In this document: one piece after another, positions 1-7,956 of the stretch
How the letters are laid out: every line of letters starts with the position of its first letter
Position numbering within the stretch: position 1 is the first letter of the stretch
Assembly (NCBI GenBank): GCA_038064375.1
Contig: JBBTTF010000004.1
Coordinates: 68,658-132,657, forward strand
DNA length: 64,000 nucleotides
Reading direction: 5' to 3'
Origin: JBBTTE01 sp038064375
Lineage (GTDB): Bacteria; Patescibacteriota; Saccharimonadia; Saccharimonadales; UBA4665
Program-made: the position numbers and the translations under genes
Notes under the pieces: model-generated
The model's input: only the letters and a program-made list of their open reading frames with translations
Database searches by the model: none
Told to the model about the DNA's origin: nothing

Positions 1-820
1 TAAAAGCACGCTTTGTGGCTGTACAAACTTGTCCATTATTCTGGAAGCGCTCATTAAAGATTCGCTGGGCAGCCTTAATAGCGTCGGCATCTTCAAAAAC
101 CAATGTAGGGTTAGATCCACCCATCTCCAGAGTGGCAGGGATGAACTGTTCCGCAGCAGTTTTGTATAATGTTTTGCCGGTAGCCGAGCTGCCAGTAAAC
201 CAAAGCAGATCAATGCCCGCTTGTTCGCTCAGGTCTTTACCAACTTTTCCATCACCATAGACTTCGCCAAACACGCCCTCCGGTAGGTCATGACTAAGCA
301 TGATTGACTCAAACGCTTTACCAACCATAGGATTTTCTTCAGAAGTCTTCAGTACTACCGGATTGCCGGCAACTAGGTTAGGGAAGGTGCCCCAAACGGC
401 CATTCCAAACGGAAAGTTCCACGGTGTAATAACGGCAGCAACACCTTTGGGCTCGTAGGCTACTCGGTGCAGAGAGTTGTTGTCCTCGTGAGTTACCTCA
501 TCCGCCAAGGCCTTAGGCGCATTCTCAAATAGCCATGTAATATCTTCGGCATAACTGAGTACTTCTCCATAACTATTATTTATTGGTTTGCCGGTCTCCA
601 AGCTTATAATCTTGGCTATATCATCTGCCTGCGCGATAAACTCGTCACGAATAGGTTCAAGCAGTTTAATTCGCCCCTCAACACCGAGTTCTTTCCAAGG
701 AGTCTTTGCGGCATTAGCTTGCTCAACCTTATAGCTAACTTCGGCCGGAGTAGATACCTCTACTTGCCCAATTACCGCATAGCCATGGGCTGGAGCAGTG
801 GACTCAATAAACTCACTCAT
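1..820 (-). CDS. Aldehyde dehydrogenase family protein (partial, C-terminus outside window)
   Basis: NAD(P)-dependent oxidation of an aldehyde to the acid. About 273 N-terminal residues lie in the window and the frame runs off the left edge without a stop. The family motifs are readable: PWNFPFGMAVWG, the nucleotide-site region FTGSSATGK, the general-base Glu in LEMGGSNP, and the catalytic Cys in NNGQVCTA near the edge. Succinate-semialdehyde dehydrogenase-like enzymes share this layout, but the substrate cannot be read from the sequence. The ATG at 820 is chosen because a -35/-10 promoter ends 8 nt upstream, so the message would be leaderless. It is divergent from pyrG. Confidence 0.9.
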   Translation of the reverse strand, partial: MSEFIESTAPAHGYAVIGQVEVSTPAEVSYKVEQANAAKTPWKELGVEGRIKLLEPIRDEFIAQADDIAKIISLETGKPINNSYGEVLSYAEDITWLFENAPKALADEVTHEDNNSLHRVAYEPKGVAAVITPWNFPFGMAVWGTFPNLVAGNPVVLKTSEENPMVGKAFESIMLSHDLPEGVFGEVYGDGKVGKDLSEQAGIDLLWFTGSSATGKTLYKTAAEQFIPATLEMGGSNPTLVFEDADAIKAAQRIFNERFQNNGQVCTATKRAF

Positions 821-828
821 ATCTTGTA

Positions 829-857
829 ATTGTACCACTAAACATAAGAATTGTCAA
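829..857 (-). promoter_or_regulatory. Sigma70-type promoter of the aldehyde dehydrogenase gene
   Basis: On the minus strand, TTGACA (852-857) and TACAAT (829-834) are separated by exactly 17 bp. The -10 ends 8 nt before the ATG at 820 and there is no Shine-Dalgarno sequence, so a leaderless transcript is predicted. Confidence 0.75.
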
Positions 858-879
858 CCTAATTGGCTGTCGGCTTGCC

Positions 880-908
880 TTGTAAGGATAAGTACGGTAG
901 CATAGAAC
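880..908 (+). promoter_or_regulatory. Promoter of pyrG
   Basis: TTGTAA (880-885), a 17-bp spacer and TAGAAC (903-908). Transcription would start near 915, leaving a very short leader that still holds the GAGAGG at 915-920 before the GTG start at 929. Confidence 0.55.
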
Positions 909-928
909 GATTAAGAGAGGTGTTATAA

Positions 929-2533
929 GTGGCTGCCAAAGCGACTAAATATGTGTTTGTGACAGGAGGCGTGCTTTCCGGACTAGGAAAGGGTATTACC
1001 GCCGCCTCGATCGGCAACCTCCTCAAAGCTCGTGGTCTTAAGGTCAACCTCCAAAAATGTGATCCATATCTCAACGTCGACGCTGGCTTACTCAACCCCC
1101 GCGAACACGGTGAATGTTTTGTTACTAAAGACGGTGCTGAGACTGACCTAGACCTTGGTCACTACGAACGCTTTATTGACGAAGAAATGACTAGCAAGTC
1201 TAGCCTAATGAGCGGCCGCGTTCTACTCAAGCTTATCCAAGACGAACGCGCGGGCAAGTTCGACGGCGAAGACGTTCAGATCATTCCACACCTAACAGGG
1301 GCAATTCAGGACTGGATCATTAAGGCAGGTGAAGGCTTTGACGTTCACATCGTAGAGATCGGCGGCACAGTCGGCGACTATGAGTCACTATCATTTGTAG
1401 AAGCAATCAGAGAGCTAGGCGTCAAAGTTGGCTTAGAGAACTGTGCCTACGTCCACGTCGTCTACCTCCCATATCTAGGTGCCAGCAACGAGACCAAGAC
1501 CAAACCAGCCCAGAACTCCGTACGTGAGCTAAGAGGCCTAGGCATCGCACCAGACATTCTAGTCGGCCGCAGCGAGAACCTAGCCAGCGACGCCGTTAAG
1601 ACCAAGCTGGCATTGTTTAGTGGCGTAGCCGAAGAGGCAATTGCGCTACTTCCAAATGCCGCCAGCATTTATCAAGTTCCGCTGACCATAGAAGACACCG
1701 GCATTGCTGACGTTATCGTCGATCACCTAGGCCTCAAGGCCACCACAAAGCCCGACCTCAAGGATTGGCGCGCCGTAGTTGATCTAGCTACCGCCAAGCA
1801 TGACCGCAAGCTCAAAATCGGCTTCGTCGCCAAGTACATGGACAACACCGACACCTACATGTCCGTCTTCGAGGCTCTCAAGGCTGCCGCATGGCACAAC
1901 AATAGCTGCGTCGACATTACATGGATTAACGCTGCCGACTTCGACGAAGACGGCTCAGACATCGCCAAGACACTCGAGCAATACGACGGAATTGTTGTCC
2001 CCGGCGGCTTCGGCACCAGAGGTCTAGAAGGCAAAATCAAGGCTGCTCAATACGCTCTTAAGAGCAAAAAAACTTATCTCGGACTATGTCTAGGACTCCA
2101 AATGGCCGTCATCGCCGCTGCTCGCAACGCCGGCCTCAAAGATGCCACAACCTTCGAGCTAGACCCAGAAGCCAAGGATACGCTGATCACCACCATGGCC
2201 GACCAAAAGGACAAGCAGAATACCGGTGGCACCATGCGACTCGGTGATTACAACTGTCAACTTGAGAAGGGCAGCAAAGCCGCCAAACTTTACGGCACAA
2301 CCAACATCGTCGAGCGTCACCGCCACCGCGGCGAGTGTAACAACGATTACCGCGACCAGTTCGAAAAGTGGGGCATCCACGCCAGCGGCATCAACCCAGA
2401 CAACAACCTTGTAGAAATCATCGAAGGCACCGACCACCCATTCTTCGTAGCCAGCCAGTTCCACCCAGAGTTTAAGAGCCGCCCCAACCGTCCGCACCCA
2501 ATGTTCGCCGGCTTCATTCAAGCCTTGCTCTAG
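929..2533 (+). CDS. pyrG: CTP synthase
   Basis: Converts UTP to CTP using ATP and glutamine, the last step of pyrimidine nucleotide synthesis, in the cytoplasm. The 534 residues match the usual length. The N-terminal synthetase half has the P-loop SGLGKGIT (Lys about 21). The C-terminal class I glutamine amidotransferase half has GGFGTRG, the nucleophile Cys about 387 in LGLCLGLQ, and FHPEFKSRP near the end. The start is GTG at 929, with GAGAGG about 8 nt upstream. It is alone on this strand after its own promoter and is followed by a separately promoted receiver gene. Confidence 0.97.
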   Translation: MAAKATKYVFVTGGVLSGLGKGITAASIGNLLKARGLKVNLQKCDPYLNVDAGLLNPREHGECFVTKDGAETDLDLGHYERFIDEEMTSKSSLMSGRVLLKLIQDERAGKFDGEDVQIIPHLTGAIQDWIIKAGEGFDVHIVEIGGTVGDYESLSFVEAIRELGVKVGLENCAYVHVVYLPYLGASNETKTKPAQNSVRELRGLGIAPDILVGRSENLASDAVKTKLALFSGVAEEAIALLPNAASIYQVPLTIEDTGIADVIVDHLGLKATTKPDLKDWRAVVDLATAKHDRKLKIGFVAKYMDNTDTYMSVFEALKAAAWHNNSCVDITWINAADFDEDGSDIAKTLEQYDGIVVPGGFGTRGLEGKIKAAQYALKSKKTYLGLCLGLQMAVIAAARNAGLKDATTFELDPEAKDTLITTMADQKDKQNTGGTMRLGDYNCQLEKGSKAAKLYGTTNIVERHRHRGECNNDYRDQFEKWGIHASGINPDNNLVEIIEGTDHPFFVASQFHPEFKSRPNRPHPMFAGFIQALL

Positions 2534-2547
2534 ATCTGTATAATCTG

Positions 2548-2576
2548 TTGCCAAGCACCGTTTAATACGCTAACAT
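2548..2576 (+). promoter_or_regulatory. Promoter of the lone receiver gene
   Basis: TTGCCA (2548-2553), a 17-bp spacer and TAACAT (2571-2576). The -10 ends 7 nt before the ATG at 2584 and no Shine-Dalgarno is present, which implies a leaderless message. Confidence 0.65.
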
Positions 2577-2583
2577 AAGCGGT

Positions 2584-2985
2584 ATGCAACCAGCACAAAC
2601 AGACCAATCAGGACCACCAAAAAGAATTCTACTCGTCGAGGACGACGACGCCCTAGCTAATGTTTATGTAACTCGTCTTCAAGCCGAAGGCTTTGATATT
2701 CGACGCATGAACAATGGCGAGGAAGCCCTAGCTGCCGCTATCAACTACAAGCCTGACCTAATCTTGCTCGACGTTATGATGCCCAAAGTTAGTGGCTTTG
2801 ATGCGCTCGATATCCTTCGCAACACTCCAGAAACTGCCAACATCAAGGTGATCATGCTGACTGCTTTATCCCAAGACAGTGATCAAGAACGCGCCAAAAC
2901 TCTCGGCGCCGATGATTACCTAGTCAAATCCCAAGTGGTAATATCCGACGTTATCGATAAGATACGTCTTCACCTCGCTAGCTAG
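2584..2985 (+). CDS. Single-domain response regulator
   Basis: A stand-alone CheY-like receiver of 133 residues with no output domain. The acidic pocket EDD (about 19-21), phosphoacceptor Asp63 in LILLDVMMPK, the Thr/Ser position in MLTAL and the Lys in YLVKSQ are all present, so it should accept phosphate. The first 13 residues are a polar extension. It is closely similar in its core to the receiver at 42215-43402 (both share DILRNT, IMLTAL and YLVKSQV). No kinase gene lies next to it. Its promoter ends 7 nt before the ATG. The output is unknown; protein-protein signalling is the likely mode. Confidence 0.92.
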   Translation: MQPAQTDQSGPPKRILLVEDDDALANVYVTRLQAEGFDIRRMNNGEEALAAAINYKPDLILLDVMMPKVSGFDALDILRNTPETANIKVIMLTALSQDSDQERAKTLGADDYLVKSQVVISDVIDKIRLHLAS

Positions 2986-3028
2986 CCCGCAAACCATACC
3001 AACACAAATACTCACCCAATCAATAGAG

Positions 3029-3057
3029 TTGACTTTTTATAAAGCTTATGCTATTAT
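3029..3057 (+). promoter_or_regulatory. Promoter of the 3068 gene
   Basis: TTGACT (3029-3034), a 17-bp spacer and TATTAT (3052-3057), 10 nt before the ATG at 3068. These bases could also be read as coding from an upstream TTG, but the promoter match argues that they are not translated. Confidence 0.75.
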
Positions 3058-3067
3058 GTTTTATGTT

Positions 3068-3472
3068 ATGCCAGAAACAAACAATCAGCCTCAAGAACCA
3101 CAAGCCCCAAATGTAACCATGATAACTTCAGAGGTTGCACGGCACATGAATGAGCAGGGACTTAGTTCAATTGAAAGAGATGCTATCTTTAGAGCGCTTG
3201 GTACACAGCCAACCGAGGAAAGCGTTGCCCTAGTGGCAGATGTTGACCAAGAGGGCAAAATCCACCCTGATCATTATGTAACATTAGACGGGAACGATTT
3301 AGGTACGGAAATATTACCGGATACAGTTGCTGAACGTGGGCTTGAAGATCCCGAAAAAGCAGTTGATGGCTTCCGAAAAGCAAATTACCCCAACGGTAAT
3401 GAAATCAGACCTATAGACATGCAAGATGTGGGTCAAGCACTATTTGAGAATCTTGGACCAGCTAAACACTAA
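3068..3472 (+). CDS. Hypothetical protein, 134 aa
   Basis: Not recognised. It is an acidic, soluble-looking protein beginning MPETNNQPQEPQ, with no membrane segment and no catalytic motif that I can see. Residues 20-90 look globular; the N-terminus is Pro/Gln-rich and probably flexible. The start at 3068 is preferred over the in-frame TTG at 3029 and ATG at 3056, because both of those lie inside a near-consensus promoter. It converges with rpmA, whose stop codon directly abuts this one. Confidence 0.6.
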   Translation: MPETNNQPQEPQAPNVTMITSEVARHMNEQGLSSIERDAIFRALGTQPTEESVALVADVDQEGKIHPDHYVTLDGNDLGTEILPDTVAERGLEDPEKAVDGFRKANYPNGNEIRPIDMQDVGQALFENLGPAKH

Positions 3473-3745
3473 CTATTGAACAGTAACTTCGGTGCGAGGA
3501 ACTGAGCGACCGCTGAATGTGCGGAAACGACGAGTCTTGAAAGTTACGATACCATCACGAGCTGCGTGAATGGTGAAGTTGCGGCTGACTTTGGTGCCAA
3601 CACCACCGCGCTTGGTCATACCGACCTGACGAACGATAACTTGGCCAACCTTGACCTTTTGGCCACCAAAAAGCTTAACGCCGAGGCGTTGACCTGGACT
3701 ATCATGTACGTTTTTGGCGGTACCGCCGGCTTTTACGTGGGACAT
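3473..3745 (-). CDS. rpmA: 50S ribosomal protein bL27
   Basis: Large-subunit protein near the peptidyl transferase centre. The core AGGTAKNVHDSPGQRLGVKLFGG and the following GQKVKVGQVIVRQ are clear, and the length (90 aa) is normal. The C-terminal half is divergent and rich in Arg/Thr. There is a good AAGGAAG ribosome-binding site upstream of the ATG at 3745. The usual partner rplU (L21) is not next to it; the methyltransferase gene that ends at 3747 sits upstream and probably shares the transcript. Confidence 0.93.
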   Translation of the reverse strand: MSHVKAGGTAKNVHDSPGQRLGVKLFGGQKVKVGQVIVRQVGMTKRGGVGTKVSRNFTIHAARDGIVTFKTRRFRTFSGRSVPRTEVTVQ

Positions 3746-3746
3746 A

Positions 3747-4985
3747 TTACTTCCTTGTTATTACTATGAGCTCTCGGGCGACGATCTGATCTTCACGATA
3801 GTAGATCAATTGATCATCCCTAATATGCTCAAATCTTACTCGATTATAGCCCAAATCTTCAATCTGGTCAATAAGGGGTAGGTGTTTGAACTGGTTGGGC
3901 TTGGTTTGCCACGCAGGGACGGCTAGGCAGAGGCGGGTATCGGCGGCGAGTTGATCATGAATATTGCGCAGGAATTTCTTGATAATTAAGTTGCAGTCGG
4001 CAACTGTTTGGGCCAAAACTTCAGCGGTTGGGGTGGAGGTGAAGGGGCGACCAAGGTAGAGTTCGCCGGCAACTATGTCGATTGGCGCTGTCCACTGGTG
4101 AGTCGTAGCATCGCCAGCCTCTAGGCGGTAATCGTTGGCTTCTAGGCCGTACAAGTCACTGAGCCAGTCGAGGTTTATCCTCGAGTAGTCAGTCATGCGT
4201 GATTCTAGGTCGCTGCCGTATGCTGAGTAACCCATCAGCGAGGCTTCCTGCAGCACCACACCAGTACCGCAAAAAGGATCGAGTACGGCCTGCCCGAGCA
4301 ACTTGCGTGGGATTGGTTGGCCGGCAGGGATGTCGCAGATTGACTCGAGCGTATCTGTTGGCAAGACACCTGCGGCGAGGTTGATTAGGATCTGGGCAAG
4401 TTTGGGTGGCAGCATGCCGACTTTGGCATCACGCTTGGGCCGTTCGCGGTCGCGGCGGGTGTAGGCTTCGATATCTTGTACTTTGACAGTTTGGGCGACG
4501 ACGGTTTTGTCGCCGTCTTTTACAAAGACTAGTTCCCAGCCGTTGGGGCTGGTTAGCTTGTTGTGAATAACTTGGGCGCTGTTGAGCTCTGTCTCTTTGT
4601 TAGGGATTAGGCGAACCGGACGGCCGGTTTTACGAATGGCCTTTTTGAGGCTCAGACCGGTGGCTTCGATGCGGCGGATGCCTTCACTAAAGCCGTAGAG
4701 ACTAAGACCGAGCAGCATTTTGCCCTCCGGCATAGCTGCGCTCTGGGCGGGGGATGCTTTGAGTAAGAACTTTTCTATTTGTCCCCAGTTGGTGGTGTCT
4801 AGAGTGGTTAGGATTTTGCAGAATTTAATGCTGCCGCCGAGACGATCAAAAGCCAGTAGGCAGGGATCAACATCAACGATTACGGCTTGATTTCCGACCG
4901 TCGTTAAGGCCGAAGAGCCGTAGAGGCTTTCTAGTTCGGCGAGGCCCAGCGAAGGCTGGCGTCCAAGGATTAATAGACTTTGCAT
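3747..4985 (-). CDS. THUMP/Trm11-like RNA guanine-N2 methyltransferase family protein
   Basis: 412 aa. An N-terminal THUMP-like region is followed by a class I methyltransferase fold with the SAM motif DPFCGTGVVLQEA (about residue 240) and a second acidic motif in YGSDLESRM. This domain order matches Trm11/TrmG10-type tRNA guanosine-N2 methyltransferases. Oddly, the catalytic D/N-P-P-Y tetrad expected after strand 4 reads GELYLGRP, so the chemistry may differ or be lost. The start at 4985 is supported by a -10 box (TACAAT) 6 nt upstream, predicting a leaderless mRNA. The gene is immediately upstream of rpmA, suggesting a role in translation. Confidence 0.72.
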   Translation of the reverse strand: MQSLLILGRQPSLGLAELESLYGSSALTTVGNQAVIVDVDPCLLAFDRLGGSIKFCKILTTLDTTNWGQIEKFLLKASPAQSAAMPEGKMLLGLSLYGFSEGIRRIEATGLSLKKAIRKTGRPVRLIPNKETELNSAQVIHNKLTSPNGWELVFVKDGDKTVVAQTVKVQDIEAYTRRDRERPKRDAKVGMLPPKLAQILINLAAGVLPTDTLESICDIPAGQPIPRKLLGQAVLDPFCGTGVVLQEASLMGYSAYGSDLESRMTDYSRINLDWLSDLYGLEANDYRLEAGDATTHQWTAPIDIVAGELYLGRPFTSTPTAEVLAQTVADCNLIIKKFLRNIHDQLAADTRLCLAVPAWQTKPNQFKHLPLIDQIEDLGYNRVRFEHIRDDQLIYYREDQIVARELIVITRK

Positions 4986-4991
4986 TCATTC

Positions 4992-5014
4992 ATTGTAACC
5001 CGCCTTGGTATAAT
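4992..5014. promoter_or_regulatory. Compact divergent promoter pair
   Basis: Only 36 bp separate the two divergent start codons (4985 minus, 5022 plus). The interval holds a minus-strand -10 TACAAT (4992-4997, 6 nt from its ATG) and a plus-strand -10 TATAAT (5009-5014, 7 nt from its ATG). Any -35 elements must overlap the opposite gene or promoter. Confidence 0.6.
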
Positions 5015-5021
5015 AGGGGCA

Positions 5022-6077
5022 ATGAGTAAAAACAGCTGGTTATGGAAGCGCTGGAAGCTGATCCTCAACATAGTGACTTTGGTCGCGCTTGGTGTCTTGA
5101 TTTATGCACTGCGTGATCAGTTAGCCGACACACTGTCCAACCTGACCAAAGTTAATGCCTACGCGCTACTATTAATTATTCTGGTAGAGATTCTTAACTA
5201 TCACTCGCAGGCCAAGTTGTACCAAGGGTTGTTTGGAATTGTCGGCAATAAGTTATCGTACAAATTCTTGCTTAAGACTTCTCTCGAGCTTAACTTCGTC
5301 AATCATGTCTTCCCGAGTGGCGGCGTGACCGGAATCTCGTACTTTGGCCTTCGGATGCGCGACGGCGGCTCTATTACTGGAGGCAAAGCAACTCTGGTGC
5401 AGGTGATGAAGCTGGGTCTGACCTTCTTGTCGTTTGAGGTGTTAATTGTGTTTGGACTTTTGAGTCTAGCTATCATGGGGAATGTTAGCAATTTGACGAT
5501 GATGGTGGCAGCCATGCTGTCGACGTTGCTGATAGTCGGAACCGCTGGTTTTGCCTACATTGTCGGTAGTAAGCAGCGCATTAACGCCTTCTTTGGAACG
5601 GTCACCAAGATACTCAACCGTATTATTCAAGTGCTAAGGCCTAGGCACCCAGAGACAATTAACATTCGTCGTACGCGGCAGCTGTTTGATGACTTCCACG
5701 ATAACTACAAAGCAATTCAGGATAATTATCAGGATCTCAAAAAGCCTTTCTTGTGGGCTCTGATGACAAATATTACAGAGGTGGCTGCGCTTTATGTGGT
5801 CTACATCGCATTCGGCGAGTTCGTTAATGTAGGTGCTGTGATTTTGGCCTACGCGGTAGCAAACTTTGCTGGTCTAGTGTCTGTTTTGCCCGGTGGCGTT
5901 GGTATCTACGAAGCCTTGATGACTACCGTGCTTGTTAGCGCCGGTGTGCCCGCAGCAGTCAGCCTGCCTGTTACGGTCATGTACCGTGTACTCAATACTG
6001 CAATCCAGTTGCCACCCGGCTACTACTTGTATCATAAGAACTTAACGCGCGGTGAGACGCGCGAGCCGGACGATTGA
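5022..6077 (+). CDS. Lysylphosphatidylglycerol synthase TM-region family membrane protein
   Basis: 351 aa, integral membrane. At least six hydrophobic segments are visible, starting with LILNIVTLVALGVLIYAL near the N-terminus. The features typical of this UPF0104/LPG_synthase_TM family are present: NFVNHVFPSGGVTGISYF around residue 90 and ANFAGLVSVLPGGVGIYEA around residue 290. The soluble aminoacyl-transfer domain of MprF is absent, so this is a flippase-like or other membrane role rather than complete LPG synthesis. The start at 5022 is chosen because TATAAT ends 7 nt upstream; an in-frame ATG at 4980 lies within the divergent gene. Its last base is shared with the xseA start codon. Confidence 0.78.
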   Translation: MSKNSWLWKRWKLILNIVTLVALGVLIYALRDQLADTLSNLTKVNAYALLLIILVEILNYHSQAKLYQGLFGIVGNKLSYKFLLKTSLELNFVNHVFPSGGVTGISYFGLRMRDGGSITGGKATLVQVMKLGLTFLSFEVLIVFGLLSLAIMGNVSNLTMMVAAMLSTLLIVGTAGFAYIVGSKQRINAFFGTVTKILNRIIQVLRPRHPETINIRRTRQLFDDFHDNYKAIQDNYQDLKKPFLWALMTNITEVAALYVVYIAFGEFVNVGAVILAYAVANFAGLVSVLPGGVGIYEALMTTVLVSAGVPAAVSLPVTVMYRVLNTAIQLPPGYYLYHKNLTRGETREPDD

Positions 6078-7198
6078 TGACCGGTAGTAAAGCGCTTGAG
6101 CTGAGCGTCAGCCAGTTCGTCGAGCTGCTTAACCAGACATTAGACTATGCCTATCCAGATGTTGTTATCGTTGGTGAACTGGCTAACTTGCGGGTTAGCA
6201 AAAACCGCTGGGTCTACTTTGATCTTAAGGATGAGCAGTCGACTGTAAAGTTCTTTGGGACTGTCTATCAACTGTCTGGACCTCTGGAGGACGGAATGAT
6301 TCTCAAGGTCAGTGGCACGCCACGTCTACATAATCTATATGGCTTCAGTGTCAATGTTAAGTCGATTCAGTTGGCCGGTGAGGGAACAATCAAAAGAGCT
6401 GCAGAGCTACTTAGGGCTAAGCTTTCAGTTGAAGGCTTGTTTGATCCGGCTCGTAAGCGTCCTTTGCCATATCCGCCGTCTCGGATCGGCCTTATAACTT
6501 CCAAGCAATCTGCGGCTTACGCGGACTTCATCAAGATTATTAATGCTCGCTGGCAGGGTCTTGAGATTGAGTTGATTGATGTTCAGGTTCAGGGCGAACC
6601 GGCTCCAGAGCAGATAGTCGCGGCACTTGAGCAGTTCAATGCATCTGCCACGCCACCAGAGGTGTTGGTGTTGATTAGAGGTGGTGGTAGCGCCGAGGAC
6701 CTAGCTGCTTTTAGCACAGAGCAAGTAACGCGAGCAGTCGCTGCTAGTCGGGTGCCAACTCTTGTTGCCATCGGACACGAAATCGACTTGTCTCTAGCTG
6801 AGTTGGCGGCAGATCGTCAGGCCAGTACGCCCAGTAATGCGGCAGAACTATTGGTGCCAGACCGAGAGCAGGCACTTAGCTCTTTGGTGGCGGTTGTAGC
6901 TCATTTGCAGCAGGCAGGGCAGTTAAGGCTGCAGTCAGCACGGAGTGATTTAACACAGCAGGCCAATGCGCTAGGACAGTCGCTTAATCTGTTAATTGAT
7001 CGTTCACGGGCTGATCTTAGTGGGCGTGCCCAGCTACTAGAAGCCATTAACCCAGAGGCTGTTTTGCGGCGCGGCTATGCAATTGTGCGCCATGACGGCA
7101 AGCTTCAGCGCAACGCCAAAAGTCTAAAAGCGGATGATATAGTAAATGTACAACTAGCAGACGGTAGTTTTGACGCCGCAATCAAGAAGAAGGCCTAG
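6077..7198 (+). CDS. xseA: Exodeoxyribonuclease VII large subunit
   Basis: Catalytic subunit of the single-strand-specific exonuclease VII, which processes DNA in recombination and repair. An N-terminal OB-fold spans about residues 8-105 (ANLRVSKNRWVYFDLKDE). The catalytic domain shows PSRIGLITSKQSAAYADF, LIRGGGSAEDLAAF and the core VATLVAIGHE-like stretch with ADRQASTPSNAAE. A helical C-terminus ends with RGYAIV. At 373 aa it is slightly short for the family. The ATG at 6077 overlaps the upstream stop (TGATG), so translation is probably coupled. xseB follows 3 nt later. Confidence 0.95.
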   Translation: MTGSKALELSVSQFVELLNQTLDYAYPDVVIVGELANLRVSKNRWVYFDLKDEQSTVKFFGTVYQLSGPLEDGMILKVSGTPRLHNLYGFSVNVKSIQLAGEGTIKRAAELLRAKLSVEGLFDPARKRPLPYPPSRIGLITSKQSAAYADFIKIINARWQGLEIELIDVQVQGEPAPEQIVAALEQFNASATPPEVLVLIRGGGSAEDLAAFSTEQVTRAVAASRVPTLVAIGHEIDLSLAELAADRQASTPSNAAELLVPDREQALSSLVAVVAHLQQAGQLRLQSARSDLTQQANALGQSLNLLIDRSRADLSGRAQLLEAINPEAVLRRGYAIVRHDGKLQRNAKSLKADDIVNVQLADGSFDAAIKKKA

Positions 7199-7201
7199 AC
7201 A

Positions 7202-7423
7202 ATGACCAAATCCAAACAATCCGAGCCTAGCTATCAAGAGCTAAAGTCAGAGCTTGATGACATCATGGACCAACTTGGCCGAGAAGACCTAGATATCGAC
7301 AAAGCCCTAGACTACTATCAGCGTGGGATTGAGCTGGTTAAGCAGCTAGAAACCTATCTTAAGACCGCTGAGAACAAGATTTTGGAGCTGCAGACGACAC
7401 TTAAAGCTCCCAAGATTAAATGA
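7202..7423 (+). CDS. xseB: Exodeoxyribonuclease VII small subunit
   Basis: 73 aa, the normal size for XseB, several copies of which bind the XseA coiled coil. The family signature is readable: SYQELKSELDDIMDQL, then DLDIDKALDYYQRGIELVKQL and a helical tail. It starts 3 nt after xseA and its stop overlaps the next ATG (ATGA at 7420), so the three genes look translationally coupled. Confidence 0.93.
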   Translation: MTKSKQSEPSYQELKSELDDIMDQLGREDLDIDKALDYYQRGIELVKQLETYLKTAENKILELQTTLKAPKIK

Positions 7424-7908
7424 TCTGGCTAATCGTCATAGTCTTGGTCGTAATTGTCTGTTTTGGCGGTGTTTTGCTGGTCGGTGCACCGTATTTGCCA
7501 ACTCTCAACCCCCAAGTTAATAAGGCGATAGAATTAGCCGACCTCAAGGCTGGTGACACTATGCTAGAACTAGGTTGTGGCGATGGTAAGGTGATGATTG
7601 CCGCTGCCAAGCAGGGGATCAACGTTATTGGATACGAACTTAACCCAATACTGGTGTTGATAGCGTGGCTGCGGACTCGCAGATACCGCAAACAGGTTAA
7701 GATTATATGGGGTGACTTCTGGTCCAAGTCGTGGCCACCGGCGGAGGCAATATTTACCTTCTTATTACCTAGATACATGACAAAGCTGAATAAAAAAGTT
7801 ATACAATATGACAGTAAACCGGTCAAACTAGTCAGTTTTGCTTTTGCAATACCTGAGCGCAAAGCAGATGTCACTAAGCAGGGTATTTTTGTATACCAAT
7901 ATAAATAG
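7420..7908 (+). CDS. Membrane-anchored SAM-dependent methyltransferase
   Basis: 162 aa. A single N-terminal membrane segment (residues 2-22, Ile/Val-rich) is followed by a small class I methyltransferase core with the SAM motif MLELGCGDGKVMIAAA and the ribose-binding acidic position in VIGYELNP. The downstream DFWSKSWP.AEAIFTFLLP region resembles the strand-4 area of the family. The substrate is unknown. It overlaps xseB by 4 nt (ATGA). Confidence 0.8.
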   Translation: MIWLIVIVLVVIVCFGGVLLVGAPYLPTLNPQVNKAIELADLKAGDTMLELGCGDGKVMIAAAKQGINVIGYELNPILVLIAWLRTRRYRKQVKIIWGDFWSKSWPPAEAIFTFLLPRYMTKLNKKVIQYDSKPVKLVSFAFAIPERKADVTKQGIFVYQYK

Positions 7909-7920
7909 CTCTGTAAGATG

Positions 7921-7949
7921 TTGCCAGTCATCATCATCTAGGGTAAGAT
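7921..7949 (+). promoter_or_regulatory. Promoter of the 7957 gene
   Basis: TTGCCA (7921-7926), a 17-bp spacer and TAAGAT (7944-7949), ending 7 nt before the ATG at 7957. A leaderless message is predicted. Confidence 0.65.
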
Positions 7950-7956
7950 TGACCCT

